Origin: Flavobacteriales bacterium UBA1494
Lineage (GTDB): Bacteria > Bacteroidota > Bacteroidia > Flavobacteriales_E > Vicingaceae
Length of the DNA stretch: 64,000 bases
Reading direction: 5' to 3'
Assembly (NCBI GenBank): GCA_905182175.1
Contig: CAJJAT010000011.1
Span: forward strand, 124,001-188,000
Shown here: one piece after another, positions 9,362-18,149 of the stretch
Position numbering within the stretch: position 1 is the stretch's first letter
How the letters are laid out: each line of letters begins with the position of its first letter
The notes under the pieces: generated by a model
The model's database searches: none
What the model saw: the letters and a program-made list of their open reading frames with translations, nothing else
Told to the model about the DNA's origin: nothing
Program-made: the position numbers and the translations under genes

Positions 9362-12300
9362 TTAGAAGCTTAACTGCGCTCCTAATCTAATTCTTCTTGG
9401 TAATTCATAATTGAATGGATTCTGTAATCTAAATCCATATTGATCTCTAAACGCCTGCTCACTTACTTGCTGTCTTATCTCATTTTGAAAACGAGCTGCA
9501 TTCAAGTAACCATCATCGTCAGGATTTCCGGTAAAATCATAAACGTTTCGAATATTTTTAGCATTTAATACATTCAACACCTGCAAATAAACATTCAAGT
9601 TAGACTGCTTCTTTCCTTCCTTCCACAATTTCTCATTTGCATCGCTTTTAGACCCCCAGTTAATATTGAATGATCGATCTAATCTTGCATCCATTCTGAC
9701 AGTCCAAGGTAATCTAGAGCCGTTAATATCTCCCTGAACAGGCTGTCTTGTCGCAGATCCATTAGCTAGTTCTACACTACCTGGTAGTGATCTTTGTGTA
9801 TAAGGATTACCTGAACCTGCTATAAGAACAATATTCAATCCTGTATTTTGAAGGATATTCTCCCCAGCCACCCTTGGGCCATTGTAGTCGCTTCCACTTC
9901 CATATCTGTAATCAATTGTTGAAGTAATTTGATGACGCTGATCATACGAGTATGGAAAAATTGTTCTTAAATTCGGTTGGTCCGAAGTAACTAAATTAAG
10001 TGCTGATGTTGATCCTGATCCGGTTCCCTCTGCAAACTGGATAGTATAGTTTATTCTAAGTGAGATATTGTTTGTTCTCCTCATATCATAGTTAATAGTA
10101 AAACCTTTAACTGTTCCAAAATCTAAGTTATCGTACGTTAAGTAATCTTCAGGGAAAGCTCCTATTAGTCTTCTTACCTGAATTTCGTCTCTTTGTTCCC
10201 TGTAATAAGATGAAAGAGATAAAGCTCCATTGCTGCCTAACTTCTGCTTGAATCCAATTTCATATGAAATTGTTTTCGTTGGCTTTAAATTTGGATTATT
10301 AATAATTCTATTGTGATTGGTAATAAAAATTAAATCTAAAGGCTCCAACCCATTCTCACCTGAAGGACGTTGAGTTAAAATGTCATAATTAGCAAAGAAC
10401 GTTGCTTCATCTGATATTGGAAAAGAAAAAGATATTCTGGGCATTAATGTATACTGCGGTGCGTAATCTTTAAAGGATTCAGTTGTCATATCTTGAGACG
10501 GCGTAGTTTGATTTGGATTTACCAACCAAGGAGCTATACTTGAACCAGCCTGCAGTGAAGAAGGATCATTTAATCGAACACCTTGAGCATTGAAAAATTC
10601 ATTTGTTTCAGGGTCTCTATATCCAACTATGCCTGTTGAAGACGGATTCTCAATATCATTCACATATACAACAAAATTATCCCCGATGTTTCCGGGAGTC
10701 TCTCCCAAACCTTGTGACCTAGCATAAGCTACATCTCGTGTTGGAAATAAAGAAAAAGGATCTTTTAATACAGGTTGGTTTGCATCAAATCTGTCTAAAC
10801 GTAACCCAATTCTAAAAATCAAATCATCAAATGCAAACTTATCTTCCAGGTATCCTGCAATATATATCGGCTGATACGCAGGTACTGGTCTTGTTTTGAA
10901 TCCCAATTCGTTTTTTTCAGTAAAGAAATCGTCTAATGATGGTGATGCATTTAATTTTTTTCCTTTGTAATCGTATCCACGGTATAGTAAGTTAATGCTG
11001 TTTGCAGGATTGATCAATTGATCAGCAGAGAAAAAAGAAACGTTGTACAAATCTATATCGTAAGAGTCGAAATCAATAAAATCTATTCCTTCCGTATTTA
11101 ACCCCAAAGCGTTTCTCATGTTGTATGCGAAATAAGTTCTGTTATCTCCATCATATCTTCTCTCAAAAGTAACCGTTGGATCAATTGGGTTTGGAGCAGA
11201 ATAATTAATTGAATAATTTGAAGAATCAATTTGTAGGATATGACTGTTTACAGAGAGACGACCTAAATCCCATAAATCTCTTGGATTCATTTGGTAGAAT
11301 CTTTCGATACGCTGTTCGTACTCAAAACCTAGAACTATGGCGTGGTTTCCAATATCAGCTGAACCCCTACCACTTAATCTAATTTGATCACTTTCTGATT
11401 TACTATAGTTATCTTGAACTGTACCTACAGCAGACCACATATCATAAACTCGACCATCGTTTAAGTCACCTCCATTTATAATTCCGTTAAAACCTTCTAC
11501 ATTTACAGCAGTTGAATATCTTATGTCTCCCTCAGGAAAAAAGCTGTAGAAATTAGAAGTATAATTGGCTAAAGTTGGATTAATATCCGATGCAGTATAG
11601 TCATATGAGATTGGACTATCAAAAGCAGTTAAGAAATTACCCCTGTATTCATTTCCATTGTCTAATGTCACGGGTTTAAAATTATTATCATCAAATGAAA
11701 GCTGAGTATTTGCGACAAACCTTCCTAAATAGCCGTACTTAAAAAAATCATTTTGGTGATTTCTATCTTGGGTCAGCCTACTCCTTCTTGAGAAATCTGC
11801 TTGGATAGAAAAGAAAGCATTTTTAATTAATGACTTGTCTTTTTCTCTAGTATTTTCATCTTCTTCAGGATTTGCGAAGCGCATTAAATATCTACCAAAA
11901 ACTCTAATATCTGAACTTAATCCTTGCTGGTTATTATTGTAATTATACAGTGAGTTTCCTCTACTGTAATTATTATTATTACTATAATTGACAGTACCTC
12001 CAAAAGACAATTTACTTAATTCAGACACCACTATGTCGAACTTACCGTTAATATCAAATCGTATATCATCGTCATTCAGTCTAAAATCAACTTCTTCAAA
12101 ATCATCTCTCGTCAATAATTGGGCTCTTTGAACTACTCCATTATTCCCTTCTTGAAAAATTAGTGGATTAGACCTTAATTGTTGCTCAATATCGTCTTTC
12201 GGCTTAAAGATTGGAGTTACTGATTGACCGCTTAATGAATGACGAATTTCCCCTGTTAATAAGAACCCAAATGGAGAAGTAACCTCCCCGTTCTTATCCT

Positions 12301-13117
12301 TTTTTCTAATAATCGGCCCACCTAAAGCAAATCCAAACAGGTTGAACCCCCATTTGTCTAGCCCTATAGAAGTGGTCTCTCCTGTTTTAAATCCGGAAGA
12401 GAGAACCTCTGCGCTACCAAAATACTCGGTAAATGCCCCTCTTGTGGTAACGGTAGTTACTGCACCTGTTACATCACCATACTGTGCTGACAAACCTCCA
12501 GTCTTAACTGAAACTTCTTCAATTGCAGACTTAGGGAGGTTAGTTGACCCAATTACTTTTACACCATCAATAAATGTTACTGAGCTACCTGATCTTTGTC
12601 CTCTAACAAATGTAGCTCCAGACCCGTCATCTTTAGATGAAATACCATTACCAGCAGCCTTCGTAATATCAGCAACAGAACGGACAGCCATTTGCTGAAT
12701 TTTAGTCCTGTTAAAACTTTCCCCTGTTTCTGTTTGATCAATCTCTATCAACCGCTCAGCATAAATCTCAACTTCTTCGATATCGATACCCTTCGAAAGC
12801 TGTGCATCCAATATTTTTAATTTACCAGAACTTACTGAAACTCCTGTAACAGGTTTTGGCGAAAATCCAACATATGTGTACTTTATATCGTACGTTCCCG
12901 GCGGAATAGGTTTTAGGGTATAAACACCATCAAAATCGGTAGTTGTTGCAAGGATTTGTTCTTTACCTCGGTATAGCACCACATTTGCAAAAGGCACAGG
13001 TTCTCCATTGGCTTTCTCAGTTACTGTGCCTTTAATTGTACCTTGTCCTACCTGAGCGTTTGCAGCAGTTGCAAATCCCATGGCTATCGCTAGCGTTAAG
13101 AGTAATTTTCTTAGCAT
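9362..13117 (-). CDS. TonB-dependent receptor with carboxypeptidase-like regulatory domain
   Basis: A 1251-residue outer-membrane receptor. Signal peptide at 1-21 (ending ANAQV), then a CarboxypepD_reg-like beta sandwich (about 25-115: GTIKGTVTEKANGEPVPFAN, GVYTLKPIPPGTY), then the plug (about 140-235) with SGSSVTFIDGVKVIGS and GLSAQYGDVTGAVTTVTTRG, then a very long 22-strand barrel with extended loops ending in RRIRLGAQLSF. It is not followed by a SusD lipoprotein, so it is not a SusC/D glycan importer. Instead the next genes are a giant exported protein and a PorV/PorQ-like barrel, all under the promoter upstream of this gene. Substrate unknown; it could equally act as part of an export or anchoring assembly. 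Confidence 0.87.
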   Translation of the reverse strand: MLRKLLLTLAIAMGFATAANAQVGQGTIKGTVTEKANGEPVPFANVVLYRGKEQILATTTDFDGVYTLKPIPPGTYDIKYTYVGFSPKPVTGVSVSSGKLKILDAQLSKGIDIEEVEIYAERLIEIDQTETGESFNRTKIQQMAVRSVADITKAAGNGISSKDDGSGATFVRGQRSGSSVTFIDGVKVIGSTNLPKSAIEEVSVKTGGLSAQYGDVTGAVTTVTTRGAFTEYFGSAEVLSSGFKTGETTSIGLDKWGFNLFGFALGGPIIRKKDKNGEVTSPFGFLLTGEIRHSLSGQSVTPIFKPKDDIEQQLRSNPLIFQEGNNGVVQRAQLLTRDDFEEVDFRLNDDDIRFDINGKFDIVVSELSKLSFGGTVNYSNNNNYSRGNSLYNYNNNQQGLSSDIRVFGRYLMRFANPEEDENTREKDKSLIKNAFFSIQADFSRRSRLTQDRNHQNDFFKYGYLGRFVANTQLSFDDNNFKPVTLDNGNEYRGNFLTAFDSPISYDYTASDINPTLANYTSNFYSFFPEGDIRYSTAVNVEGFNGIINGGDLNDGRVYDMWSAVGTVQDNYSKSESDQIRLSGRGSADIGNHAIVLGFEYEQRIERFYQMNPRDLWDLGRLSVNSHILQIDSSNYSINYSAPNPIDPTVTFERRYDGDNRTYFAYNMRNALGLNTEGIDFIDFDSYDIDLYNVSFFSADQLINPANSINLLYRGYDYKGKKLNASPSLDDFFTEKNELGFKTRPVPAYQPIYIAGYLEDKFAFDDLIFRIGLRLDRFDANQPVLKDPFSLFPTRDVAYARSQGLGETPGNIGDNFVVYVNDIENPSSTGIVGYRDPETNEFFNAQGVRLNDPSSLQAGSSIAPWLVNPNQTTPSQDMTTESFKDYAPQYTLMPRISFSFPISDEATFFANYDILTQRPSGENGLEPLDLIFITNHNRIINNPNLKPTKTISYEIGFKQKLGSNGALSLSSYYREQRDEIQVRRLIGAFPEDYLTYDNLDFGTVKGFTINYDMRRTNNISLRINYTIQFAEGTGSGSTSALNLVTSDQPNLRTIFPYSYDQRHQITSTIDYRYGSGSDYNGPRVAGENILQNTGLNIVLIAGSGNPYTQRSLPGSVELANGSATRQPVQGDINGSRLPWTVRMDARLDRSFNINWGSKSDANEKLWKEGKKQSNLNVYLQVLNVLNAKNIRNVYDFTGNPDDDGYLNAARFQNEIRQQVSEQAFRDQYGFRLQNPFNYELPRRIRLGAQLSF

Positions 13118-13164
13118 AATAGAAATTTTATGTTATCGTGTTGTTGTAAAAAACTACAGGGCCG

Positions 13165-13196
13165 TAAAGATATACATTTATTAAAACGAATAACAA
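13165..13196 (-). promoter_or_regulatory. Bacteroidota-type promoter of the receptor operon
   Basis: Read on the minus strand there is TTG, 21 bases, then TATCTTTA, which matches the phylum consensus TTG-N19-21-TAnnTTTG at all but the final base. It lies about 48 bases upstream of the receptor ATG, giving a leader of about 40 bases. Confidence 0.6.
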
Positions 13197-13246
13197 ATCT
13201 TAACAACTTGTTAGTGCCCCTTTTTAAGGCTTTCTTTTTCATTAAA

Positions 13247-13549
13247 CTATAACCGTTTGAACCATCTTTTTACAAAAAATTCTTTTTTATTATCGTTGTT
13301 TCTTTTAGATTTCCTTCTCGTTTTCTTCATTCGCTTTTGAACCGCTTTTGTCTGCATTTCAATGTGCGCTTTTCGTTTTATTTCTTCTTGTTTCTTGCCT
13401 TCTTTTTTCTTTTCCTCTTTATCTTTACCTAGTTGTTCAGTGCGTTTATCAACAGTTTTTTGAACTTTCCGCTGAGATTGAGCCTGAAGATTCATACCAA
13501 TGACACTAAGTAAAAATAAAACGATGCCTCGAAAAATATTTTTTTTCAT
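13247..13549 (-). CDS. Small, highly basic exported protein (unknown function)
   Basis: A 100-residue protein that I do not recognise by function. A clear signal peptide (residues 1-24, ending NLQAQS) is followed by a mature part of about 76 residues that is almost entirely charged and lysine/arginine-rich (runs such as KEEKKKEGKKQEEIKRK and KKTRRKSKRNN) with no hydrophobic core, ending VKRWFKRL. Such composition implies an unstructured or helical polycation in the periplasm or on the surface. The reading frame is chosen for its ATG, signal peptide and lack of competing frames. It is separate from the receptor operon downstream (gap of about 130 bases holding that operon's promoter). Confidence 0.65.
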   Translation of the reverse strand: MKKNIFRGIVLFLLSVIGMNLQAQSQRKVQKTVDKRTEQLGKDKEEKKKEGKKQEEIKRKAHIEMQTKAVQKRMKKTRRKSKRNNDNKKEFFVKRWFKRL

Positions 13550-13597
13550 TTTAGTTTAATTTGCCATTAATATTGTAGTCAACTTTGAAAATTCAGG

Positions 13598-14044
13598 ATG
13601 ACGAAAATAACCATACTTCCACTAAAAAAACAACTTCTTTTTGTCGGCTTAGTTACGCTGACTTTTTTTAACTCTTGCGACTCAGATGAAGCTTCAAATA
13701 TTCCACTTGTAAATGTGAATTTTCAATACAACATTAACTTACCTGCATACCTTCCTCTTCAGACCATTGGTGGGTCAGTAGAGGTTTTTGGTGGTTCGAG
13801 GGGAATTATTCTTTACCGCGCTTCACAAACTGAAATAAAAGCCTTCGATAGGCATTGCACCTTTGAACCTTCAAACACTTGTGGGTTAGTTTCTGCCGAT
13901 CCGAATCGAATAACTGGCACAGACAATTGCTGCGGCTCTAGCTTTTTACTAACCAGCGGAGGCGTCTCTCAGCCACCCGCTGCAGTTCCTTTAAAGGAAT
14001 ACACCTCAATATTTAATGATCCTATACTTACTGTTACTAACTAA
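13598..14044 (+). CDS. Lipoprotein with degenerate Rieske-like fold
   Basis: A 148-residue exported lipoprotein: N-terminal hydrophobic stretch with the acylation cysteine at C27 (FFNSCDSDEA). The rest has the layout of a Rieske [2Fe-2S] domain: AFDRHCTFEPSNTCG at 82-96 in place of the CxH box and DNCCGSSFLLTSGG at 109-122 in place of the CxxH box, then a PL-EY strand. Histidine ligands are not in the canonical places; cysteines C87, C95, C111 and C112 remain, so either a disulfide-stabilised relic or an unusual metal site. It is monocistronic, convergent with ahcY. The Rieske relationship is by motif spacing; a role in redox is not shown. Confidence 0.62.
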   Translation: MTKITILPLKKQLLFVGLVTLTFFNSCDSDEASNIPLVNVNFQYNINLPAYLPLQTIGGSVEVFGGSRGIILYRASQTEIKAFDRHCTFEPSNTCGLVSADPNRITGTDNCCGSSFLLTSGGVSQPPAAVPLKEYTSIFNDPILTVTN

Positions 14045-14049
14045 AAAAA

Positions 14050-14075
14050 GCCATTACATAAATGCAATGGCCTTT
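14050..14075 (+). terminator. Weak intrinsic terminator between convergent genes
   Basis: A 6-bp stem GCCATT/AATGGC flanked by A-rich (5') and T-rich (3') sequence sits 6 bases after the lipoprotein stop and before the end of ahcY. It could serve both strands. The stem is short, so strength is uncertain. Confidence 0.45.
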
Positions 14076-14099
14076 CTATTTTATTTTCAGTCAGCTCTA

Positions 14100-15410
14100 C
14101 TAGTATCTGTAGTACTCAGGCTTGTATGGTCCTTCAACAGTTACTCCAATATATTCAGCTTGATCTTTTCGCAACTCTTCTAATTCAACACCAATCTTAG
14201 CCAAATGAAGCTTTGCCACTTTTTCGTCTAGGTGCTTTGGTAATGTATAAACTTTGTTCTCATAGTTGTCACTATTTTTCCAAAGCTCAATTTGAGCCAA
14301 CGTTTGATTTGTAAATGAATTTGACATTACAAAAGATGGATGACCAGTAGCACAACCTAAGTTCACTAATCTACCTTGAGCTAATAATATAATATCTTTC
14401 CCGTCTAAATTGTACTTGTCAACTTGTGGCTTAATTTCAATTTTTTCTGCTCCTGAAGTGTCTAAAAAATTCACATCAATTTCATTATCAAAATGACCAA
14501 TGTTACATACTATAACTTTATCCTTCATTTTTCTGAAATGAGCTTCTGAAATAATGTCTTTGTTTCCAGTTGCTGTAACAACGATGTCTACTTCCTCAAC
14601 AGCGTTGATCATTTTCTTCACCTCGAAACCATCCATTGCTGCTTGTAACGCGCAAATAGGATCCACTTCCGTTACGATAACTCTCGCTCCGGCACCTGCT
14701 AAAGAGGCTGCAGAACCTTTACCTACATCGCCATAACCTGCAACAACAGCAACTTTTCCAGCCATCATTATGTCAGTCGCTCTTCTAATAGAATCAACTA
14801 GTGACTCTTTACAACCATATTTGTTATCGAACTTAGATTTAGTTACCGAATCATTTACATTGATTGCAGGCATAACTAATGTCCCGTTCTTTTCTCTTTC
14901 GTACAATCTATGCACACCAGTTGTTGTTTCTTCAGACAATCCTCTTATACCATCGACTAATTCAGGGTAGTTATCAAAAACCATGTTGGTCAAATCACCA
15001 CCATCGTCTAGAATCATATTCAACGGCTTCCTATCCTCTCCAAAGAAGATTGTTTGCTCAATACACCAGTCAAACTCTTCATCTGTCATACCCTTCCAAG
15101 CATATACAGGAACTCCTGCTTCAGCCATAGCTGCTGCGGCTTGGTCTTGAGTTGAGAATATATTACAAGAAGACCATGTAACATCAGCACCGAGTGCGAT
15201 TAATGTCTCAATTAAAACTGCAGTCTGGATTGTCATGTGCAAACAACCTGCGATTCTAGCTCCTGCTAAAGGTTGCTCGTCTTTGTATTCTTCTCTTAAT
15301 GCCATTAGTCCCGGCATTTCAGCCTCAGCTAATTCAATTTCTTTTCTTCCCCAATCAGCTAAGGAGATATCTTTAACTTTAAAAGGTAAATATTTTGTTT
15401 CTGTGCTCAT
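14100..15410 (-). CDS. ahcY: Adenosylhomocysteinase (SAH hydrolase)
   Basis: Cytosolic NAD-dependent enzyme that splits S-adenosylhomocysteine into adenosine and homocysteine, clearing the by-product of methyl transfer. With the ATG used here it is 436 residues, the usual length. Landmarks: [20 protein letters not shown] near the N-terminus, the nucleotide-binding [20 protein letters not shown] with the following TEVDP, DNEIDV and the C-terminal KPEYYRY that completes the neighbouring subunit's NAD site. An in-frame extension of 65 codons upstream exists but runs through the divergent promoter region into the PPTase gene and is not part of the family. On the minus strand TAAATTTG elements, matching the phylum -7 box, precede the start. 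Confidence 0.97.
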   Translation of the reverse strand: MSTETKYLPFKVKDISLADWGRKEIELAEAEMPGLMALREEYKDEQPLAGARIAGCLHMTIQTAVLIETLIALGADVTWSSCNIFSTQDQAAAAMAEAGVPVYAWKGMTDEEFDWCIEQTIFFGEDRKPLNMILDDGGDLTNMVFDNYPELVDGIRGLSEETTTGVHRLYEREKNGTLVMPAINVNDSVTKSKFDNKYGCKESLVDSIRRATDIMMAGKVAVVAGYGDVGKGSAASLAGAGARVIVTEVDPICALQAAMDGFEVKKMINAVEEVDIVVTATGNKDIISEAHFRKMKDKVIVCNIGHFDNEIDVNFLDTSGAEKIEIKPQVDKYNLDGKDIILLAQGRLVNLGCATGHPSFVMSNSFTNQTLAQIELWKNSDNYENKVYTLPKHLDEKVAKLHLAKIGVELEELRKDQAEYIGVTVEGPYKPEYYRY

Positions 15411-15488
15411 AAGATATATTTTTTTTCGGATGGCAAATTTACCAAATTTATTAATGTTATTTTCGTCTGAAACAGTTGAACAAAAGAT

Positions 15489-16118
15489 ATGTTTGAAAGC
15501 CTCAACATTAGTCCCACCTACAAGATTCATACTGCTGCTGTAGAATACGATAGAAGCGATGAAATGTTTCACTATCTCAAGGGTAAAAAAATTAATATGA
15601 GTCACCTAGATAATGTGACAAACGAGAAGAGAAAGGCAGAATGGATGTTTATAAGAGAAATAATATGCAGAACAATGCCACATTCGGAAGATATTGTTTA
15701 CGATCTACATCGGAAACCTAGTTTCAAAAATTCAGCCAATTTTCTCAGCATTTCGCATTCTAGCGAAAGAGTTGCCGTTGCGATTAATGAGGTTCACGCT
15801 ACTGGAATAGATTTACAATATATTACCCCTAAAATTCTAAGAATTAAATCCAAATTCTTGAACGAAGAAGAACAGTCAAAAATAACTGACGATTCAATTG
15901 AACTAACTTGTTATTGGTGTATAAAAGAGGCATTATTTAAAATTTATGGAAAAAAAGATGCTTTCTTAAAAGAAAACTTTGAAGTACAGAATTACTCCTT
16001 CGACGGAAGCAGAGGAAGGGCAATCGGAATTACGAGAGCTAATGGACAAGAAACGATGCAAGCAATGGAATTAAGAAAGCTCGGAAAATACATGATGGCT
16101 TACAGTGTGAATTATTAA
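15489..16118 (+). CDS. 4'-phosphopantetheinyl transferase superfamily protein
   Basis: Transfers the phosphopantetheine arm of CoA onto a carrier-protein serine. The 209-residue protein fits the Sfp-like pseudo-dimer: a weak N-terminal half, then SISHS (87-91), the metal motif GIDLQ (D108) and [13 protein letters not shown] (143-155, with the W-K-E residues W143, K146, E147). Which carrier it serves (fatty-acid ACP or a secondary metabolite) cannot be told; no polyketide or peptide synthetase is present in the window. It is divergent from ahcY (78-base gap) and heads a plus-strand run with the GGGP synthase 22 bases downstream. Confidence 0.86.
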   Translation: MFESLNISPTYKIHTAAVEYDRSDEMFHYLKGKKINMSHLDNVTNEKRKAEWMFIREIICRTMPHSEDIVYDLHRKPSFKNSANFLSISHSSERVAVAINEVHATGIDLQYITPKILRIKSKFLNEEEQSKITDDSIELTCYWCIKEALFKIYGKKDAFLKENFEVQNYSFDGSRGRAIGITRANGQETMQAMELRKLGKYMMAYSVNY

Positions 16119-16140
16119 TATTGTAGTAGAATTTAAAATC

Positions 16141-16893
16141 GTGAAAAAACCAATATACCAAAGATTAAAAAAACAGAAGGAGGAGGGAAAAAAAATGATT
16201 GCAGTGCTAATTGATCCCGATAAAGTTGATTATTCACTCCTAGGTGCAACCATGCAGAAAGCAAATCAAGCACATGTAGATCTCATTTTAGTTGGGGGAA
16301 GCTTATTAACGGATGGAGATTTAAACAGAACAATTAAAGAAGTTAAATCTTGTAGTACAATTCCCGTTATTTTATTTCCAGGCAGCACGTCTCAAATTTC
16401 TGCAAAAGCAGATGGAATTCTTTTTTTATCATTATTGTCAAGCAGAAATGCTGAGATGATTATTGGCCAACAAGTAGCGGCTGCACCCTACTTGCGAAAA
16501 ACGAACTTAGAAATAATTTCTACAGCGTATTTATTAATCGACTCGGGCAAACAGACTACCGCTTCATACATGAGTAACTCTAACCCGATACCGGCCAACA
16601 AGCCTGAAATTGCAGCAAGCACGGCCTTGGCTGGAACGTACCTTGGAATGGATACAATTTATTTAGACGGCGGAAGCGGAGCACAGAACCCAGTGCCCTC
16701 AGAAATGATCTCAAAAGTGAAAGAATACACCAATCAACTTCTTTTTATTGGAGGAGGAGTAAATTCAATAGAAAAAGCAGAAAACGCGTTTAATGCTGGA
16801 GCTGATATTGTTGTTGTTGGCAATGCCGTAGAGAATGATAGCTCCTTCTTAATCGAATTGGGCATAGTAAAAAATCGGTTTAACTCAAAGTAA
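16141..16893 (+). CDS. Geranylgeranylglyceryl/heptaprenylglyceryl phosphate synthase
   Basis: A TIM-barrel prenyltransferase (PcrB/GGGPS family) that makes the ether bond between sn-glycerol-1-phosphate and a polyprenyl diphosphate, the first committed step of archaeal lipids, and found in Bacteroidota as the group II enzyme. The 250-residue sequence shows the metal/phosphate motif VLIDPDK (22-28), VGGSLLT, ILFPGS, YLDGGSGAQNPVP and the final phosphate grip FIGGGVNS. It starts with GTG and ends 1 base before the PnuC gene, so both are co-transcribed. The downstream fate of its ether product in bacteria is not settled; no glycerol-1-phosphate dehydrogenase is visible here. Confidence 0.92.
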   Translation: MKKPIYQRLKKQKEEGKKMIAVLIDPDKVDYSLLGATMQKANQAHVDLILVGGSLLTDGDLNRTIKEVKSCSTIPVILFPGSTSQISAKADGILFLSLLSSRNAEMIIGQQVAAAPYLRKTNLEIISTAYLLIDSGKQTTASYMSNSNPIPANKPEIAASTALAGTYLGMDTIYLDGGSGAQNPVPSEMISKVKEYTNQLLFIGGGVNSIEKAENAFNAGADIVVVGNAVENDSSFLIELGIVKNRFNSK

Positions 16894-16894
16894 A

Positions 16895-17494
16895 ATGCTC
16901 GACTTTTGGACTAAATTAACTACCGAAGCTTCGGTCTTTAATACCCTTGAAATTACGGCAGTAGTCAGTGCCCTAGCCTATGTTATTTTAGCTTCAAAAG
17001 GAAACCGTTGGTGTTTTTTGTTTGGCTTAATCAGCTCTGCAATATATATTTACATTACCTATCAACTCAACTTCTTTTTCGACGTTGGCATTAATTGCTA
17101 TTATATAATTATGTCATTTTATGGTTGGTTCGCTTGGTCTAATCAGGCTAACGAAACTAAATTAATAGTAAAAAAAACACCGAAACGCCTACTCCCAATA
17201 TTTGCATTGTCAGGAATTTCACTTACTTTAATTCTAGCCTTTGGAGCAGAAAGATTTAGCGCCGCGGAGTTAGCTTATTTAGATGCCTTTACAACGGTAT
17301 TCGCAATTTTTGCCACATATATGGTGGTTAAGAAATACATTGAGAATTGGTTGATTTGGATTGTAGTAGATCTAGTCGCTTCGGGCATGTATTTTTACAA
17401 AGAACTTTACTTTACCTCATTACTATTTCTAATTTATACGCTAATCGCAATTTTTGGATACTTCAAATGGAAGAAACTCATCGTAAACGCATAA
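16895..17494 (+). CDS. PnuC/PnuT-type vitamin transporter
   Basis: A 199-residue inner-membrane facilitator with about seven hydrophobic helices. The aromatic-rich CFLFGLISSAIYIYITYQ and CYYIIMSFYGWFAWSN stretches are the PnuC signature; family members carry nicotinamide riboside (PnuC), thiamine (PnuT) or riboflavin (PnuX), trapping them by phosphorylation inside. The next gene, overlapping by 28 bases, is a NadR-like kinase, which fits such a trap. Since the following element is a TPP riboswitch controlling a TonB receptor, thiamine is as likely a substrate as nicotinamide riboside. The gene itself lies upstream of that riboswitch. Confidence 0.85.
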   Translation: MLDFWTKLTTEASVFNTLEITAVVSALAYVILASKGNRWCFLFGLISSAIYIYITYQLNFFFDVGINCYYIIMSFYGWFAWSNQANETKLIVKKTPKRLLPIFALSGISLTLILAFGAERFSAAELAYLDAFTTVFAIFATYMVVKKYIENWLIWIVVDLVASGMYFYKELYFTSLLFLIYTLIAIFGYFKWKKLIVNA

Positions 17495-17997
17495 AAGTTG
17501 CAATTGTAGGTCCTGAATCATCCGGTAAAACGACGCTTTGTAAAGACCTCAGTGAGGCGTTAAACGCCCGGTGGGTGCCAGAATTTGCCCGTGAGCAACT
17601 AACTATTAACCCGGAGTATTCCCAAGAAGATTTAGATTCTATGCTATGTCAACAATTACTAAATGAGCAGAAACTAAAAACTCATTTACTTTTCTGCGAC
17701 GGAGACCCAGTTTCATTTAAAATTTGGTCCAGCTACAAATATGGTTCGGTAAGTCCTTACATTGAAGAAATGGTCACTAAATCAAAATATAATTATTACT
17801 TACTTCTTCGTCCAGACCTTCCTTACCAAGAAGATCCATTAAGAGAAAACAGCTCAGAAATAAATCGAAAGGAACTTTTTCATCTTTTTGAAAGTGAACT
17901 CATTCGAAACAAATTTAACTACTCTATTGTAAATGGGAAAAATAGTGAAAGAATAAATGTTGCATTAAAAGCTCTTCGTAAACAAAATTTAGTATAA
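17467..17997 (+). CDS. NadR-type P-loop kinase (AAA family ATPase)
   Basis: A 176-residue soluble P-loop protein. Walker A GPESSGKTT lies at 15-23, followed by WVPEFAREQL and a LLFCDGDPVSFKIW stretch, all typical of the ribosylnicotinamide kinase domain of NadR and its stand-alone relatives. The expected role is ATP-dependent phosphorylation of a vitamin nucleoside delivered by the transporter encoded immediately before it. The ATG used here (MEETHRK) overlaps the transporter's 3' end by 28 bases; an earlier in-frame ATG would add 40 residues of non-homologous sequence and is rejected. A nucleotidyltransferase half is absent. Substrate (nicotinamide riboside or thiamine) is not determined. 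Confidence 0.8.
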   Translation: MEETHRKRIKVAIVGPESSGKTTLCKDLSEALNARWVPEFAREQLTINPEYSQEDLDSMLCQQLLNEQKLKTHLLFCDGDPVSFKIWSSYKYGSVSPYIEEMVTKSKYNYYLLLRPDLPYQEDPLRENSSEINRKELFHLFESELIRNKFNYSIVNGKNSERINVALKALRKQNLV

Positions 17998-18009
17998 TTT
18001 TACCATCTA

Positions 18010-18088
18010 ACATATACAGGGGTGCCGAAAGGCTGAGATTATACCCGTTGAACCTGATTTCGATAATGCGAACGAAGGGAGTAAGTGA
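18010..18088 (+). ncRNA. TPP riboswitch (THI element)
   Basis: The conserved aptamer core is directly readable: CAGGGGTGCC, a short P3 region, GGCTGAGA, ATACCCGTTGAACCTGAT, then GATAATGC and GAAGGGAGTAAGT. These match the thi-box at all diagnostic positions (CUGAGA and ACCUGAU-like blocks binding the pyrimidine and pyrophosphate). It lies 60 bases upstream of the TonB-dependent receptor start, so the receptor is expected to be repressed by thiamine pyrophosphate. Confidence 0.95.
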
Positions 18089-18120
18089 ATTCATCATTTC
18101 CGCTACGGATAGTACCAGCT

Positions 18121-18143
18121 AATTGCGTCTCCCGCAATTTTAA
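18121..18143 (+). promoter_or_regulatory. Putative riboswitch expression-platform hairpin
   Basis: A 7-bp perfect inverted repeat AATTGCG/CGCAATT with a 5-base loop, followed by a short T run, lies between the TPP aptamer and the receptor ATG. It could be a weak intrinsic terminator or hide the ribosome landing region. Function is inferred from position only. Confidence 0.5.
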
Positions 18144-18149
18144 ATAACG

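Noticed and set aside
15411-15605. 65-codon N-terminal extension of ahcY
   Set aside because: It crosses the divergent promoter region and the start of the PPTase gene and has no similarity to SAH hydrolases; the ATG at 15410 gives the normal length.
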